Source of the DNA: Bacteroidia bacterium
Lineage (GTDB): Bacteria > Bacteroidota > Bacteroidia > Bacteroidales > Paludibacteraceae
Reading direction: 5' to 3'
Assembly: GCA_021152555.1 (NCBI GenBank)
Contig: JAGKVE010000072.1
Span: 1-8,327 of the forward strand
Length of the DNA stretch: 8,327 nt
In this document: positions 1 through 6,180 of the stretch, in pieces
Layout of the letters: each line of letters begins with the position of its first letter
How positions within the stretch are numbered: the stretch's first letter is position 1
The notes under the pieces: generated by a model
Told to the model about the DNA's origin: nothing
The model's database searches: none
Seen by the model: the letters and a program-made list of their open reading frames with translations, nothing else
Program-made: the position numbers and the translations under genes

Positions 1-107
1 CGAGAGACCAGCGAACAGAACGAAGAAAAGGACGGGACGCAGATGTCCGTAATGCGAACGAGATGCGAACGGTATTGACGGCTAAACGGAGCGGCGGCGG
101 CAGCTAA
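1..107 (+). other. Possible 3' end of an upstream gene, frame undecided
   Basis: Two + frames are open from the left edge. Frame 3 runs to TAA at 105-107 and would end an Arg-rich tail in RSGGGS. Frame 1 runs to TGA at 76-78 and would end in RCERY, with Glu/Lys-rich codons that look somewhat more like the neighbouring genes. Neither tail shows a recognisable domain. No convincing gene start on the - strand reads into this stretch. The 9-mer ATGCGAACG occurs twice (52-60 and 63-71). I can say only that this may be the C-terminal end of a gene lying mostly outside the window; it could also be intergenic. Confidence 0.25.
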
Positions 108-183
108 ATGATGGATTGAGCCGCTCGCAGAGCGAGCTAAATGATGGATTGATGATTTTAAATGATGGAATGATGGAATGATG
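102..183. repeat. TAAATGATGG-type short direct repeats
   Basis: An 18-bp unit starting AGCTAAATGATGG occurs exactly twice, at 102-119 and 135-152, with a 33-bp period. A third, shortened copy (TAAATGATGGA, 159-169) runs into tandem GATGGAAT units at 164-171 and 172-179. The cluster follows a possible stop codon (105-107) and carries TGA or TAA in several frames. It resembles low-complexity intergenic repeat tracts rather than a mobile element, since no inverted termini or ORF accompany it. Confidence 0.75.
123..137. terminator. Small GC-rich hairpin, possible terminator of the upstream gene
   Basis: GCTCGC (123-128) pairs perfectly with GCGAGC (132-137) across the 3-base loop AGA. It sits between the two copies of the 18-bp repeat. 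There is no clean T-run after it on either strand, so terminator function is a guess based on its position after a possible gene end and before the next promoter. Confidence 0.3.
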
Positions 184-215
184 AAAGTCGAAAGTAGAAT
201 TATTTGACAATTTTC

Positions 216-246
216 TTGCATATGTCAGAAAAAAGCAGTAAATTTG
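216..246 (+). promoter_or_regulatory. Bacteroidota-type promoter for the symporter-gpmI operon
   Basis: TTG (216-218), a 20-base spacer, then TAAATTTG (239-246). This matches the Bacteroidota housekeeping consensus TAnnTTTG with an upstream TTG/TTTG box. Transcription would begin near 251-254, giving a leader of about 135 bases before the symporter start at 387. That leader contains the mini-ORF at 260-322. The same geometry recurs at three other promoters in this window, which supports the call. Confidence 0.7.
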
Positions 247-259
247 CGCACTTTTTAGT

Positions 260-322
260 ATGCACTTCAAGTTCCGTCATCTTATCATATTGATCCTTCT
301 GCCCTGTTATGTATCGGCGTAG
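260..322 (+). CDS. Possible 20-codon hydrophobic leader peptide
   Basis: ATG at 260, about 7 bases after the inferred transcription start, opens a 20-codon ORF ending in TAG at 320-322. The peptide begins MHFKFRH, continues with LIILILLP and ends CYVSA. It therefore looks like a complete signal peptide (basic N-region, hydrophobic core, VSA cleavage-like end) that stops just where a mature protein should begin. It could be a leader peptide, a small membrane peptide, or the remnant of a secreted-protein gene cut short by a stop or frameshift. A different frame (from 322) is open and ends in TGA overlapping the symporter ATG (388-390), but its product has no recognisable features. Translation is unproven. 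Confidence 0.3.
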   Translation: MHFKFRHLIILILLPCYVSA

Positions 323-386
323 CTTGTCTGATATACAGTCCACAAACAGGCCCTAACAGTAAAACTAATAAAAAACAACTAATAAC

Positions 387-2342
387 ATGAATGCTATTTT
401 AGAGGCTTTGAGTAACAATGGTTTCGCATTGGCGGACTATTTGGTATTCGGTCTGTACCTTGTCATCTTGGTCGGGATGGGAATTTATCTCTCCCGCAGC
501 CAAAAGGGCGAAGAAAAATCCTCAACGGATTATTTCTTGGCCGGCAACACCTTGACATGGTGGGCAGTTGGTGCATCGCTTATTGCCGCGAACATTTCCG
601 CTGAACAGTTCATCGGGATGTCCGGTTCAGCCTACCGGTCCGGTATTGCCATGGCGGCCTACGAGCTGATGGCAGCAGCAACGCTCATATTAGTGGCGAA
701 GTTCCTGCTGCCTGTAATGATTGAACGTAAGATTTTTACTATCCCTCAATTCCTACGCGAACGGTATAATTGGGGCGTGGGTTTAGCGTTCTCCCTTTTC
801 TGGCTTTTTTTGTATGTGTTTATCAACCTGACCTCTGTGGCATGGTTAGGTGCGCTGGCGATTAAGATGATATTGGGTCTGCCTTCCGTGACGGGTGTGT
901 TATTGGGCATACAGGTCGATTTCACACTGCTGACCATCATTCTCATCCTTTTCCTTGTAGCGGGAACCTACTCCATCTATGGCGGTTTGGCATCAGTGGC
1001 GTGGACAGACGTTATGCAGGTAACGTTCCTCGTCGGCGGCGGACTGATTACCGCCATTGCCGCGCTGACTACTATCGGAGATGCTCTGCATATTGACGGA
1101 AGGGCTTTCGGCGCTTTCTCGGAGATTTATTCGCACCTTAACAGCATTGAAGGAGACCACCATTTTCACCTCATCGTCTCTCGTAATCCTGATATCCCAA
1201 ATATCATGGACGACCCGTATTTTGATATCCCGGGTATAGTGGTAATCGTGGGTGCATTATGGATTTCCCATATTGGTTATTGGGGTTTCAACCAATATAT
1301 TATTCAGAAAGGTCTTGCCGCCAAATCGCTTAACGAGGCCAAAAAAGGTATGCTTTTCGCCGCTGCTCTGAAGTTGTTGATTCCGTTCATTGTATGTATT
1401 CCCGGCGTATGCGCATTCTACATCATGAACGGCACCTATAACGGCGTACCCGTATATGACCAGCTGAGCGAATTGCTGAGCGGTACAATCACGCGATCAG
1501 ACGATGCGTATCCGTTCCTCATCCGTAACTTTACCCCTGTAGTAGTGAAAGGATTGTCATTCGCAGCGCTGGCTGCTGCTGTCATATCATCTCTGGCGTC
1601 TATGTTCAACTCCACTTCCACTATCTTCACAATGGATATTTATAAACAGTTGATTAATAAGAATGCTTCCGAGCACAAACTGGTGAAAGTAGGACGTATA
1701 ACATCCATCTGTGCACTCTTATTAGCGCTCATCGCCGTTTACCCGATTATGGGTGGTGCCGATCAGGCATTCCAAGTCATACAAGAGTACTCCGGTTTCG
1801 TATTCCCGGGTGTGGTCGTCATTTTCGGTCTGGGCTTGCTATGGAAACGCGCAAGTAGCACGGCGGCTGTCGTTACGGCGGTCGGCACATTCGTATTCTC
1901 TATTCTATTCAAGTTCCTGCTGCCTGATGTGCCGTTCCTGTTACGTATGGGATATGTGTTCGCATGTCTGGCTGCGATGTTTATAGGAATCTCATTGGTT
2001 GCGCGCCGTACTGTTCCTGCAGAACCGCAGGACGAGAAATCCGTTCGTACACAACTGATCTGGTCGCGCATACTATTTGTCGGCGCACTGCTGAGCGCTG
2101 CATTCGGCATCATCGGTTTGCAATTCGACGGGCTTCGCCGTTATGGAGTAGAGGCGGTTTTCTTCCTCGCCACAATGCTGTTAGTACTCAGTATCTGCCT
2201 GCATTCCAACGCCAAGAACAAAAAACAGGATATGCAGGCGGTTCCTATTGACTTATCACTTTTCCATACAGACCGCGTTTTCAATATCGGTGCCACAGCT
2301 ATCATTGCCGCACTGGTCGCATTATATATTTTCCTATGGTAA
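387..2342 (+). CDS. SGLT-type sodium/sugar symporter (SSS family)
   Basis: A 651-residue inner-membrane protein of the solute:sodium symporter family, predicted to couple Na+ entry to sugar uptake. Hydrophobic segments run through almost the whole chain, consistent with about 14 helices of the LeuT-like fold. It is closest in pattern to the Vibrio galactose symporter vSGLT: the ANISAEQFIGMSG segment (68-80), Glu93 in the next helix with the same 19-residue spacing from Gln74, YWGFNQYIIQ (298-307), Lys329 in the LKLL segment, AVISSLAS (398-405) where the second Na+ site lies, and QAFQVIQEY (460-468). The match predicts a hexose-like substrate; which sugar cannot be told. His295 stands where I believe vSGLT has sugar-contacting Asn260. 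The start follows an A-rich leader without a Shine-Dalgarno sequence. It lies 29 bp upstream of gpmI in a likely operon. Confidence 0.9.
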   Translation: MNAILEALSNNGFALADYLVFGLYLVILVGMGIYLSRSQKGEEKSSTDYFLAGNTLTWWAVGASLIAANISAEQFIGMSGSAYRSGIAMAAYELMAAATLILVAKFLLPVMIERKIFTIPQFLRERYNWGVGLAFSLFWLFLYVFINLTSVAWLGALAIKMILGLPSVTGVLLGIQVDFTLLTIILILFLVAGTYSIYGGLASVAWTDVMQVTFLVGGGLITAIAALTTIGDALHIDGRAFGAFSEIYSHLNSIEGDHHFHLIVSRNPDIPNIMDDPYFDIPGIVVIVGALWISHIGYWGFNQYIIQKGLAAKSLNEAKKGMLFAAALKLLIPFIVCIPGVCAFYIMNGTYNGVPVYDQLSELLSGTITRSDDAYPFLIRNFTPVVVKGLSFAALAAAVISSLASMFNSTSTIFTMDIYKQLINKNASEHKLVKVGRITSICALLLALIAVYPIMGGADQAFQVIQEYSGFVFPGVVVIFGLGLLWKRASSTAAVVTAVGTFVFSILFKFLLPDVPFLLRMGYVFACLAAMFIGISLVARRTVPAEPQDEKSVRTQLIWSRILFVGALLSAAFGIIGLQFDGLRRYGVEAVFFLATMLLVLSICLHSNAKNKKQDMQAVPIDLSLFHTDRVFNIGATAIIAALVALYIFLW

Positions 2343-2371
2343 TTTTCAAAAAACAAATAAAAAAATAATAT

Positions 2372-3907
2372 ATGAGTAAAGCATTATTAATGATTTTAGA
2401 CGGCTGGGGTATCGGCAACAAGACTAAGGCCGATGTCATCAGCTGCACACCAACTCCGCATTGGGATGCGTTGTTAGCTACATATCCGCATTCTCAATTA
2501 CAGGCGAGCGGTGAGAATGTAGGTCTGCCGGACGGACAGATGGGAAACTCTGAAGTGGGGCACCTCAATATAGGCGCCGGACGCGTTGTTTATCAAGACC
2601 TTGTGAAAATTAACCGCTCTATCCGCGACAACTCAATCATGCAGAACCCCGAGATTATTGCCGCCTACAAAGCAGCGCAGTCAGCGGGCAAGAAACTGCA
2701 TATCATGGGCCTTTGCTCCACCGGAGGTGTACATAGTTCTCTTGACCACCTGTTCAAACTGGTCGAGATAGCCAAAGAGTACGGCGTATCGGAGAAGACG
2801 TTTGTGCATTGCTTCATGGACGGCCGTGACACTGATCCTCGGAGCGGAAAGGGGTTTGTGGCAGATTTGCAAAAAGTATGTGACGCCAACGGTGCACATA
2901 TCGCCTCTATCATCGGCCGTTTCTACGCCATGGACCGTGACAAACGCTGGGAGCGCATCAAAGTGGCATACGACCAGTTGGTAAACGGTACCGGCCGCAT
3001 GGAGACGGATATGGTTGAAGCAGTACAAGGCTGTTATGACCGCCATACAGAAGAGCATAAAGATACCGATGAGTTCATGGAGCCGCTGGTTAACGCCAAC
3101 TGCGACGGACGGATAGCAGAAGGCGATGTAGTCATTTTCTTCAACTACCGCAACGACCGCGCGAAAGAGATAACGATTGTGCTAACGCAACAGGACATGC
3201 CCGAACAGGGAATGAAAACGATTCCGAATCTGCATTATTGCTGCATGACCCCGTACGACAGTTCGTTCCAAGGACTGCATATCCTCTTCCCGAAAGAGAA
3301 TGTAGAGAACACACTCGGCGAAGTGGTCAGCCGGTTGGGCATGAAACAGCTGCGTATCGCCGAGACTGAGAAATTCGCTCACGTCACTTTCTTCTTCAAC
3401 GGCGGACGTGAGGCCGAGTACCCCGGCGAAGAACGAATCCTTATTCCTTCTCCGAAGGTGCCTACCTATGATCTTCAGCCGGAAATGAGCGCGCCGGAAG
3501 TGACTGAAGCCTTAGTGGCAGCTATCAAGACGCAGAAGTTCGACTACATAACGTTGAATTTTGCGAACGGCGACATGATTGGTCATACCGGAGTTTATGA
3601 AGCAATTGAGAAAGCAGTAAAGTGCATCGACGAATGCTCGCATAAGGTAATTGAGGCTGCGTTAGAGAACGGCTATGAGATTATCGTCATTGCAGACCAC
3701 GGAAACTGTGACAATGCCATCAACCCTGACGGGACACCGAATACCGCGCACTCACTCAACCCTGTGCCTTTCGTATATATATCGAAAGACCACATAAACG
3801 CTCACGTAAAGGACGGCATTCTCGCAGACGTAGCTCCGTCGCTATGCCATATAATGGGCATCGGGCAACCGAAAGAGATGACGGGAAAATGTTTAATTGA
3901 GGATTGA
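2372..3907 (+). CDS. gpmI: 2,3-bisphosphoglycerate-independent phosphoglycerate mutase
   Basis: Cytosolic glycolytic and gluconeogenic enzyme interconverting 3-phosphoglycerate and 2-phosphoglycerate through a phosphoserine intermediate at a two-metal (usually Mn2+) site. The 511 residues match the usual family length. All key residues are visible: Asp10 (LDGWGIG), nucleophile Ser60 (MGNSEVGH), His121, the GRDTDPRSG loop (151-159), Arg183 and Arg189, Lys334 (ETEKFAHVTF), Asp401 and His405 (NGDMIGHTG), Asp442-His443 (ADHGN) and His460. They are uniformly offset by two from the Geobacillus enzyme as I remember its numbering. The catalytic core is split by the inserted phosphotransferase domain, roughly residues 75-310. 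It follows the sugar symporter by 29 bp with no promoter visible in the gap, so it is probably co-transcribed. The stop codon lies inside an ATTGAGR repeat. Confidence 0.97.
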   Translation: MSKALLMILDGWGIGNKTKADVISCTPTPHWDALLATYPHSQLQASGENVGLPDGQMGNSEVGHLNIGAGRVVYQDLVKINRSIRDNSIMQNPEIIAAYKAAQSAGKKLHIMGLCSTGGVHSSLDHLFKLVEIAKEYGVSEKTFVHCFMDGRDTDPRSGKGFVADLQKVCDANGAHIASIIGRFYAMDRDKRWERIKVAYDQLVNGTGRMETDMVEAVQGCYDRHTEEHKDTDEFMEPLVNANCDGRIAEGDVVIFFNYRNDRAKEITIVLTQQDMPEQGMKTIPNLHYCCMTPYDSSFQGLHILFPKENVENTLGEVVSRLGMKQLRIAETEKFAHVTFFFNGGREAEYPGEERILIPSPKVPTYDLQPEMSAPEVTEALVAAIKTQKFDYITLNFANGDMIGHTGVYEAIEKAVKCIDECSHKVIEAALENGYEIIVIADHGNCDNAINPDGTPNTAHSLNPVPFVYISKDHINAHVKDGILADVAPSLCHIMGIGQPKEMTGKCLIED

Positions 3908-3921
3908 GAATTGAGAATTGA
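3896..3921. repeat. ATTGAGR heptamer tandem repeat across the gpmI stop
   Basis: Units ATTGAGG (3896), ATTGAGA (3903), ATTGAGA (3910) and a partial ATTGA (3917) follow head to tail. The repeat supplies the last gpmI codons (Ile-Glu-Asp) and its stop. Because the unit is 7 bp long, the TGA triplets at 3905, 3912 and 3919 fall successively into all three + frames. Confidence 0.85.
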
Positions 3922-3962
3922 CCGGGTACGAGAAAAGTACGGTAACGGAATGTTAACTTTTT

Positions 3963-4017
3963 GCAAAGGATAACAAAGAAAGCGGCGCATATGCGTCGCT
4001 TCTTTGTTAGGCTTTGC
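3963..4017. terminator. Long hairpin between converging gpmI and lipoprotein genes
   Basis: The core arms TAACAAAGAAAGCGGCGCAT (3971-3990) and 3991-4009 pair almost completely, with one bulged A and one G-T wobble, around a CATATG centre. An outer GCAAAG/CTTTGC pairing (3963-3968 with 4012-4017) extends the stem. It lies 55 bp after the gpmI stop and 19 bp after the end of the converging lipoprotein gene, so it is placed to serve both transcripts. No clear U-tract follows it on either strand, which weakens a strict intrinsic-terminator reading. Confidence 0.65.
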
Positions 4018-4036
4018 CTAATTGAGCAACAAGTAA

Positions 4037-4177
4037 TTACTCAGCTACCTCAACAGTCTCAACAACCTCTACAGTGTCGTTAGCGCATGAATCTTGGCAG
4101 CATTTTTTCTCGCAGCACTTGTTGCCGCAGCTCATTGCAGCAAATGCAACAGCTACGATAAGAAGCATTTTTTTCAT
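4037..4177 (-). CDS. Cysteine-rich mini-lipoprotein with three CxxxC units
   Basis: A 46-residue product. Residues 1-16 (MKKMLLIVAVAFAAMS) form a signal peptide, and AAMSC is a lipobox predicting cleavage and lipidation at Cys17. The mature part opens CGNKC-CEKKC-CQDSC: three five-residue CxxxC units with cysteines at 17, 21, 22, 26, 27 and 31. The acidic tail consists of TVEVVE then TVEVAE, ending in TAA. If Cys17 is lipidated, five thiols remain free. The mature start lacks the acidic run of known Bacteroidota surface-export signals, so a periplasm-facing location is more likely. The gene has its own promoter (4242-4273) and a leader of about 58 bases. I recognise no family. Metal or thiol binding is inferred from composition only. 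The precise signal peptide, lipobox, in-frame repeats, promoter and downstream hairpin argue that the gene is real despite its size. Confidence 0.8.
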   Translation of the reverse strand: MKKMLLIVAVAFAAMSCGNKCCEKKCCQDSCANDTVEVVETVEVAE

Positions 4178-4189
4178 AATTCAAAAGTT

Positions 4190-4205
4190 TTTTTAAGCTT
4201 AAAAA
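4190..4205. promoter_or_regulatory. Perfect 16-bp palindrome in the lipoprotein leader
   Basis: TTTTTAAGCTTAAAAA is a perfect dyad lying 12 bp upstream of the lipoprotein start and downstream of its inferred transcription start (about 4235). It could be a repressor site or a weak leader hairpin. AT-rich sequence produces such dyads readily, so the functional call is tentative. Confidence 0.35.
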
Positions 4206-4241
4206 TTTCGTTAATTCTCCGCCTTTTTGCGAAAAACGCTG

Positions 4242-4273
4242 CAAAAATACTACTTTTTTTGCATATATCCAAA
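4242..4273 (-). promoter_or_regulatory. Promoter of the cysteine-rich lipoprotein gene
   Basis: On the - strand, TTTG (4273-4270) is followed after 20 bases by TATTTTTG (4249-4242), matching TAnnTTTG. Transcription would start near 4235 and give a leader of about 58 bases. It overlaps the divergent promoter at 4258-4289 by 16 bp. Confidence 0.75.
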
Positions 4274-4289
4274 AAAAATTGTAATTTTG
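4258..4289 (+). promoter_or_regulatory. Promoter of the PASTA-rluD operon
   Basis: TTTG (4258-4261), 20 bases, then TAATTTTG (4282-4289). The inferred start near 4296 leaves only about 14 bases before the PASTA ATG at 4310. Its upstream box lies inside the promoter of the divergent lipoprotein gene. Confidence 0.75.
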
Positions 4290-4309
4290 CACACTTAATT
4301 TTACAATTT

Positions 4310-5134
4310 ATGGAAAAAAAGAGTCTTTTCGACAAAAATGACCTCAAATTTGTAGGCTGGAATGTGTTGTTTGCAGTTGTTGTAGTAGTTATTATTCTGG
4401 TGGTTCTCATCGGTTACTTGAAACGCTACACGCAGCATGGCGTTGAGGTAGAAGTGACCGATGTTCGCGGAATGGTAGAGGCCGAGGCACGTCCCATCTT
4501 AGCGGCGCAAGGATTGAATCTGGTCATTATCGACTCTACCTATTCGGATAAAGTACCACTGGGTACAATCGTTGAGCAGGATCCGAGGCCGGCAAGCCAT
4601 GCCAAGAACGGACGCGCAGTATATGTAACCATCAATGCGACTACAAAACGACAGATTACAATGCCTAATCTTCAGGACATCAGTTACCGGCAAGCAGAAA
4701 CAACACTGCGTGGATTGGGACTGCGAGTAGATAGCACGTATGATTATGAGCCGTCCGCTTTCCGCGACTTGGTCTTGGATGTCAAATCGAATGGTGTCAG
4801 TATAGCCCCCGGTTCCAAAATCCCCATCGGTACCCGCGTACGTCTGGTGGTTGGATTCGGACGAGGAACGGAAATGGTCTCTGTGCCATCAGTTTTAGGC
4901 ATGACACTTCAGGAAGCGCGTAGTCTGCTGCTGAATCACAGGCTGACGGTCGGAGCCGTTAATTACGATGAAGAAACAGAAGAGGGAGTCCCTCAGTATG
5001 TTTATAGCCAATCACCGCGCCCCGGCGAACAACTATTGGAGGGGGAAACAGTGGCTCTGCACTTGTCAAAAGACATAGAAAAGGCTGCCAATAGTAATAA
5101 TTTTCAAGAAAAAGAGGAAGACACTTGGTTCTGA
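4310..5134 (+). CDS. Membrane-anchored protein with three PASTA domains
   Basis: A 274-residue protein with a short basic cytoplasmic N-terminus, one transmembrane helix (about 15-36) and an extracytoplasmic part. That part holds three PASTA domains at about 45-110, 115-183 and 188-254, followed by a short charged tail. Each repeat shows the usual pattern of a helix rich in Ala and Glu, then a Gly/Pro turn (for example QDPRPASHAKNG at 90-101 and QSPRPGEQLLEG at 234-245). PASTA domains bind peptidoglycan fragments or beta-lactams in other bacteria. No kinase or penicillin-binding domain is attached, so this is a scaffold or sensor rather than a PknB-type kinase. The frame is open back to 4094, but ATG 4310 is chosen because the upstream part runs through the promoter and antisense to the lipoprotein gene. 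The stop overlaps the rluD-like start. Confidence 0.92.
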   Translation: MEKKSLFDKNDLKFVGWNVLFAVVVVVIILVVLIGYLKRYTQHGVEVEVTDVRGMVEAEARPILAAQGLNLVIIDSTYSDKVPLGTIVEQDPRPASHAKNGRAVYVTINATTKRQITMPNLQDISYRQAETTLRGLGLRVDSTYDYEPSAFRDLVLDVKSNGVSIAPGSKIPIGTRVRLVVGFGRGTEMVSVPSVLGMTLQEARSLLLNHRLTVGAVNYDEETEEGVPQYVYSQSPRPGEQLLEGETVALHLSKDIEKAANSNNFQEKEEDTWF

Positions 5135-6180
5135 TGGAAGATATTGAATCAGAGGACATATGGGAACGGTGGCGGTGTGAAGTGGACAAAGGTCAAGGCA
5201 AAGAGCGCATTGATAAATTCCTTGCAACGCACATGACCAATACCAGCCGTAACCGTATTCAAACGGCAGCGGATGCAGGTAACGTGTGGGTGAACGGCAA
5301 AGCCGTCGCATCTAATTATCGCGTCAAGCCCGGTGATGTTATCCAGATTCTTCTGGACCATGAGCCCCATGATTACTCCGTCACTCCTGAAAATATTCCG
5401 CTTCATATTGTATTTGAGGACGAGGACTTGCTGGTTGTCAATAAACCTGCCGGTTTGGTAGTCCACCCGGGACACGGCAATTACGAGCACACACTTCTGC
5501 ATGCATTGGCATGGCATTTTAAAGAGCAAAGAGACAGTGGACAAAAGGCAAAGGACATTGATATCAACGATCCGTCTATAGGTCTGGTACATCGCATAGA
5601 CAAAGATACCAGCGGTTTGTTACTCATTGCAAAAACACCCGAAGCAAAAGCAGACCTCGCCAGACAATTCTTTGACCATACAACTGAACGGACATATAAT
5701 GCGCTGGTATGGGGAACATTCAAGGACGACAACGGCACCATTGAAGGAGCCCTTTCCCGAGATAACCGTGACCGTACCATTTACCGCGTATGGGATTTGG
5801 AAGAGTGCCCGCAAGCCAAAGAAGCCGTTACCCATTGGCGGGTGTTGGAGCGTTTTCCCTATGTAACACTCGTTGAATGCCGCTTGGAGACAGGACGTAC
5901 ACACCAGATCCGAGTACATATGAAACATATCGGACACCCGCTTTTTTGCGATGAGAAGTACGGTGGAAAGGAAATATTAAAAGGTCTTCGCACTCAAAAA
6001 TACAAACAATTTATTGAAAATTGTTTCAACCTGTGTCCGCGGCAGGTTCTTCACGCGCGTACATTAGGATTCACACACCCGCGCACGGGAGAGAGAATGT
6101 TTTTTGACAGCGAGTGGCCGGAAGATATAAGCGCGCTCATTGCTAAATGGCGCGCTTATGAGAAAAACAGTCTAATGTAG
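5134..6180 (+). CDS. rluD: RluA-family 23S rRNA pseudouridine synthase, RluD-like
   Basis: A 348-residue cytosolic enzyme that isomerises uridine to pseudouridine in RNA. An N-terminal S4 RNA-binding domain (about 17-75, including KERIDKFLA and NGKAVASNYRVKPGD) precedes the catalytic domain. The catalytic motif HRIDKDTSG (153-161) places the active Asp at 156. The other RluA motifs, VVNKPAGLVVHPG (101-113) and GRTHQIRVHMKHIGHP (near 253-268), are present. S4 plus this length favours an RluD-like role on helix 69 of 23S rRNA (in E. coli U1911, U1915 and U1917), though substrate assignment within this family is uncertain. ATG 5134 shares its A with the TGA of the PASTA gene (TGATG), suggesting translational coupling. 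An upstream in-frame TTG at 5125 would add three residues and is less likely. Confidence 0.92.
   Translation: MEDIESEDIWERWRCEVDKGQGKERIDKFLATHMTNTSRNRIQTAADAGNVWVNGKAVASNYRVKPGDVIQILLDHEPHDYSVTPENIPLHIVFEDEDLLVVNKPAGLVVHPGHGNYEHTLLHALAWHFKEQRDSGQKAKDIDINDPSIGLVHRIDKDTSGLLLIAKTPEAKADLARQFFDHTTERTYNALVWGTFKDDNGTIEGALSRDNRDRTIYRVWDLEECPQAKEAVTHWRVLERFPYVTLVECRLETGRTHQIRVHMKHIGHPLFCDEKYGGKEILKGLRTQKYKQFIENCFNLCPRQVLHARTLGFTHPRTGERMFFDSEWPEDISALIAKWRAYEKNSLM
6127..6159. repeat. Perfect 10-bp inverted repeat in the last codons of rluD
   Basis: ATAAGCGCGC (6127-6136) and GCGCGCTTAT (6150-6159) pair perfectly across a 13-base loop. The element lies inside coding sequence, 19 bp before the start of the rluD stop codon. 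For - strand transcripts reading out of the MFS gene it follows the 6177-6193 hairpin and a short T-rich run, so it may be a second terminator or a 3'-end-stabilising stem. Confidence 0.6.

Noticed and set aside
102..183. CRISPR-like array from the 33-bp periodic repeat
   Set aside because: Only two exact copies plus degenerate ones, the interval between them holds a hairpin rather than a unique spacer, and no cas gene is present.
82..270. 62-codon - strand ORF over the left repeat region
   Set aside because: It is a translation of repeats and the promoter with no protein-like pattern or promoter of its own.
2681..3058. 125-codon - strand ORF inside gpmI
   Set aside because: It lies antisense to highly conserved catalytic sequence and shows no protein features of its own.
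3921..3944. Hairpin from the two GTAC words after gpmI
   Set aside because: Pairing is short and needs a bulge; the stronger structure at 3963-4017 explains the region better.
4080..4292. 70-codon - strand ORF overlapping the lipoprotein gene
   Set aside because: It reads the lipoprotein region in the wrong frame and crosses the promoter; the 46-codon frame has the signal peptide and lipobox.
4094..4309. N-terminal extension of the PASTA protein by 72 residues
   Set aside because: It runs antisense to the cysteine-rich lipoprotein and through both promoters; ATG 4310, just after a TAnnTTTG box and followed by a basic N-terminus and TM helix, is the better start.
5149..5592. 147-codon - strand ORF inside rluD
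   Set aside because: It is a shadow of the S4 and catalytic domain coding sequence; the product has no coherent domain.
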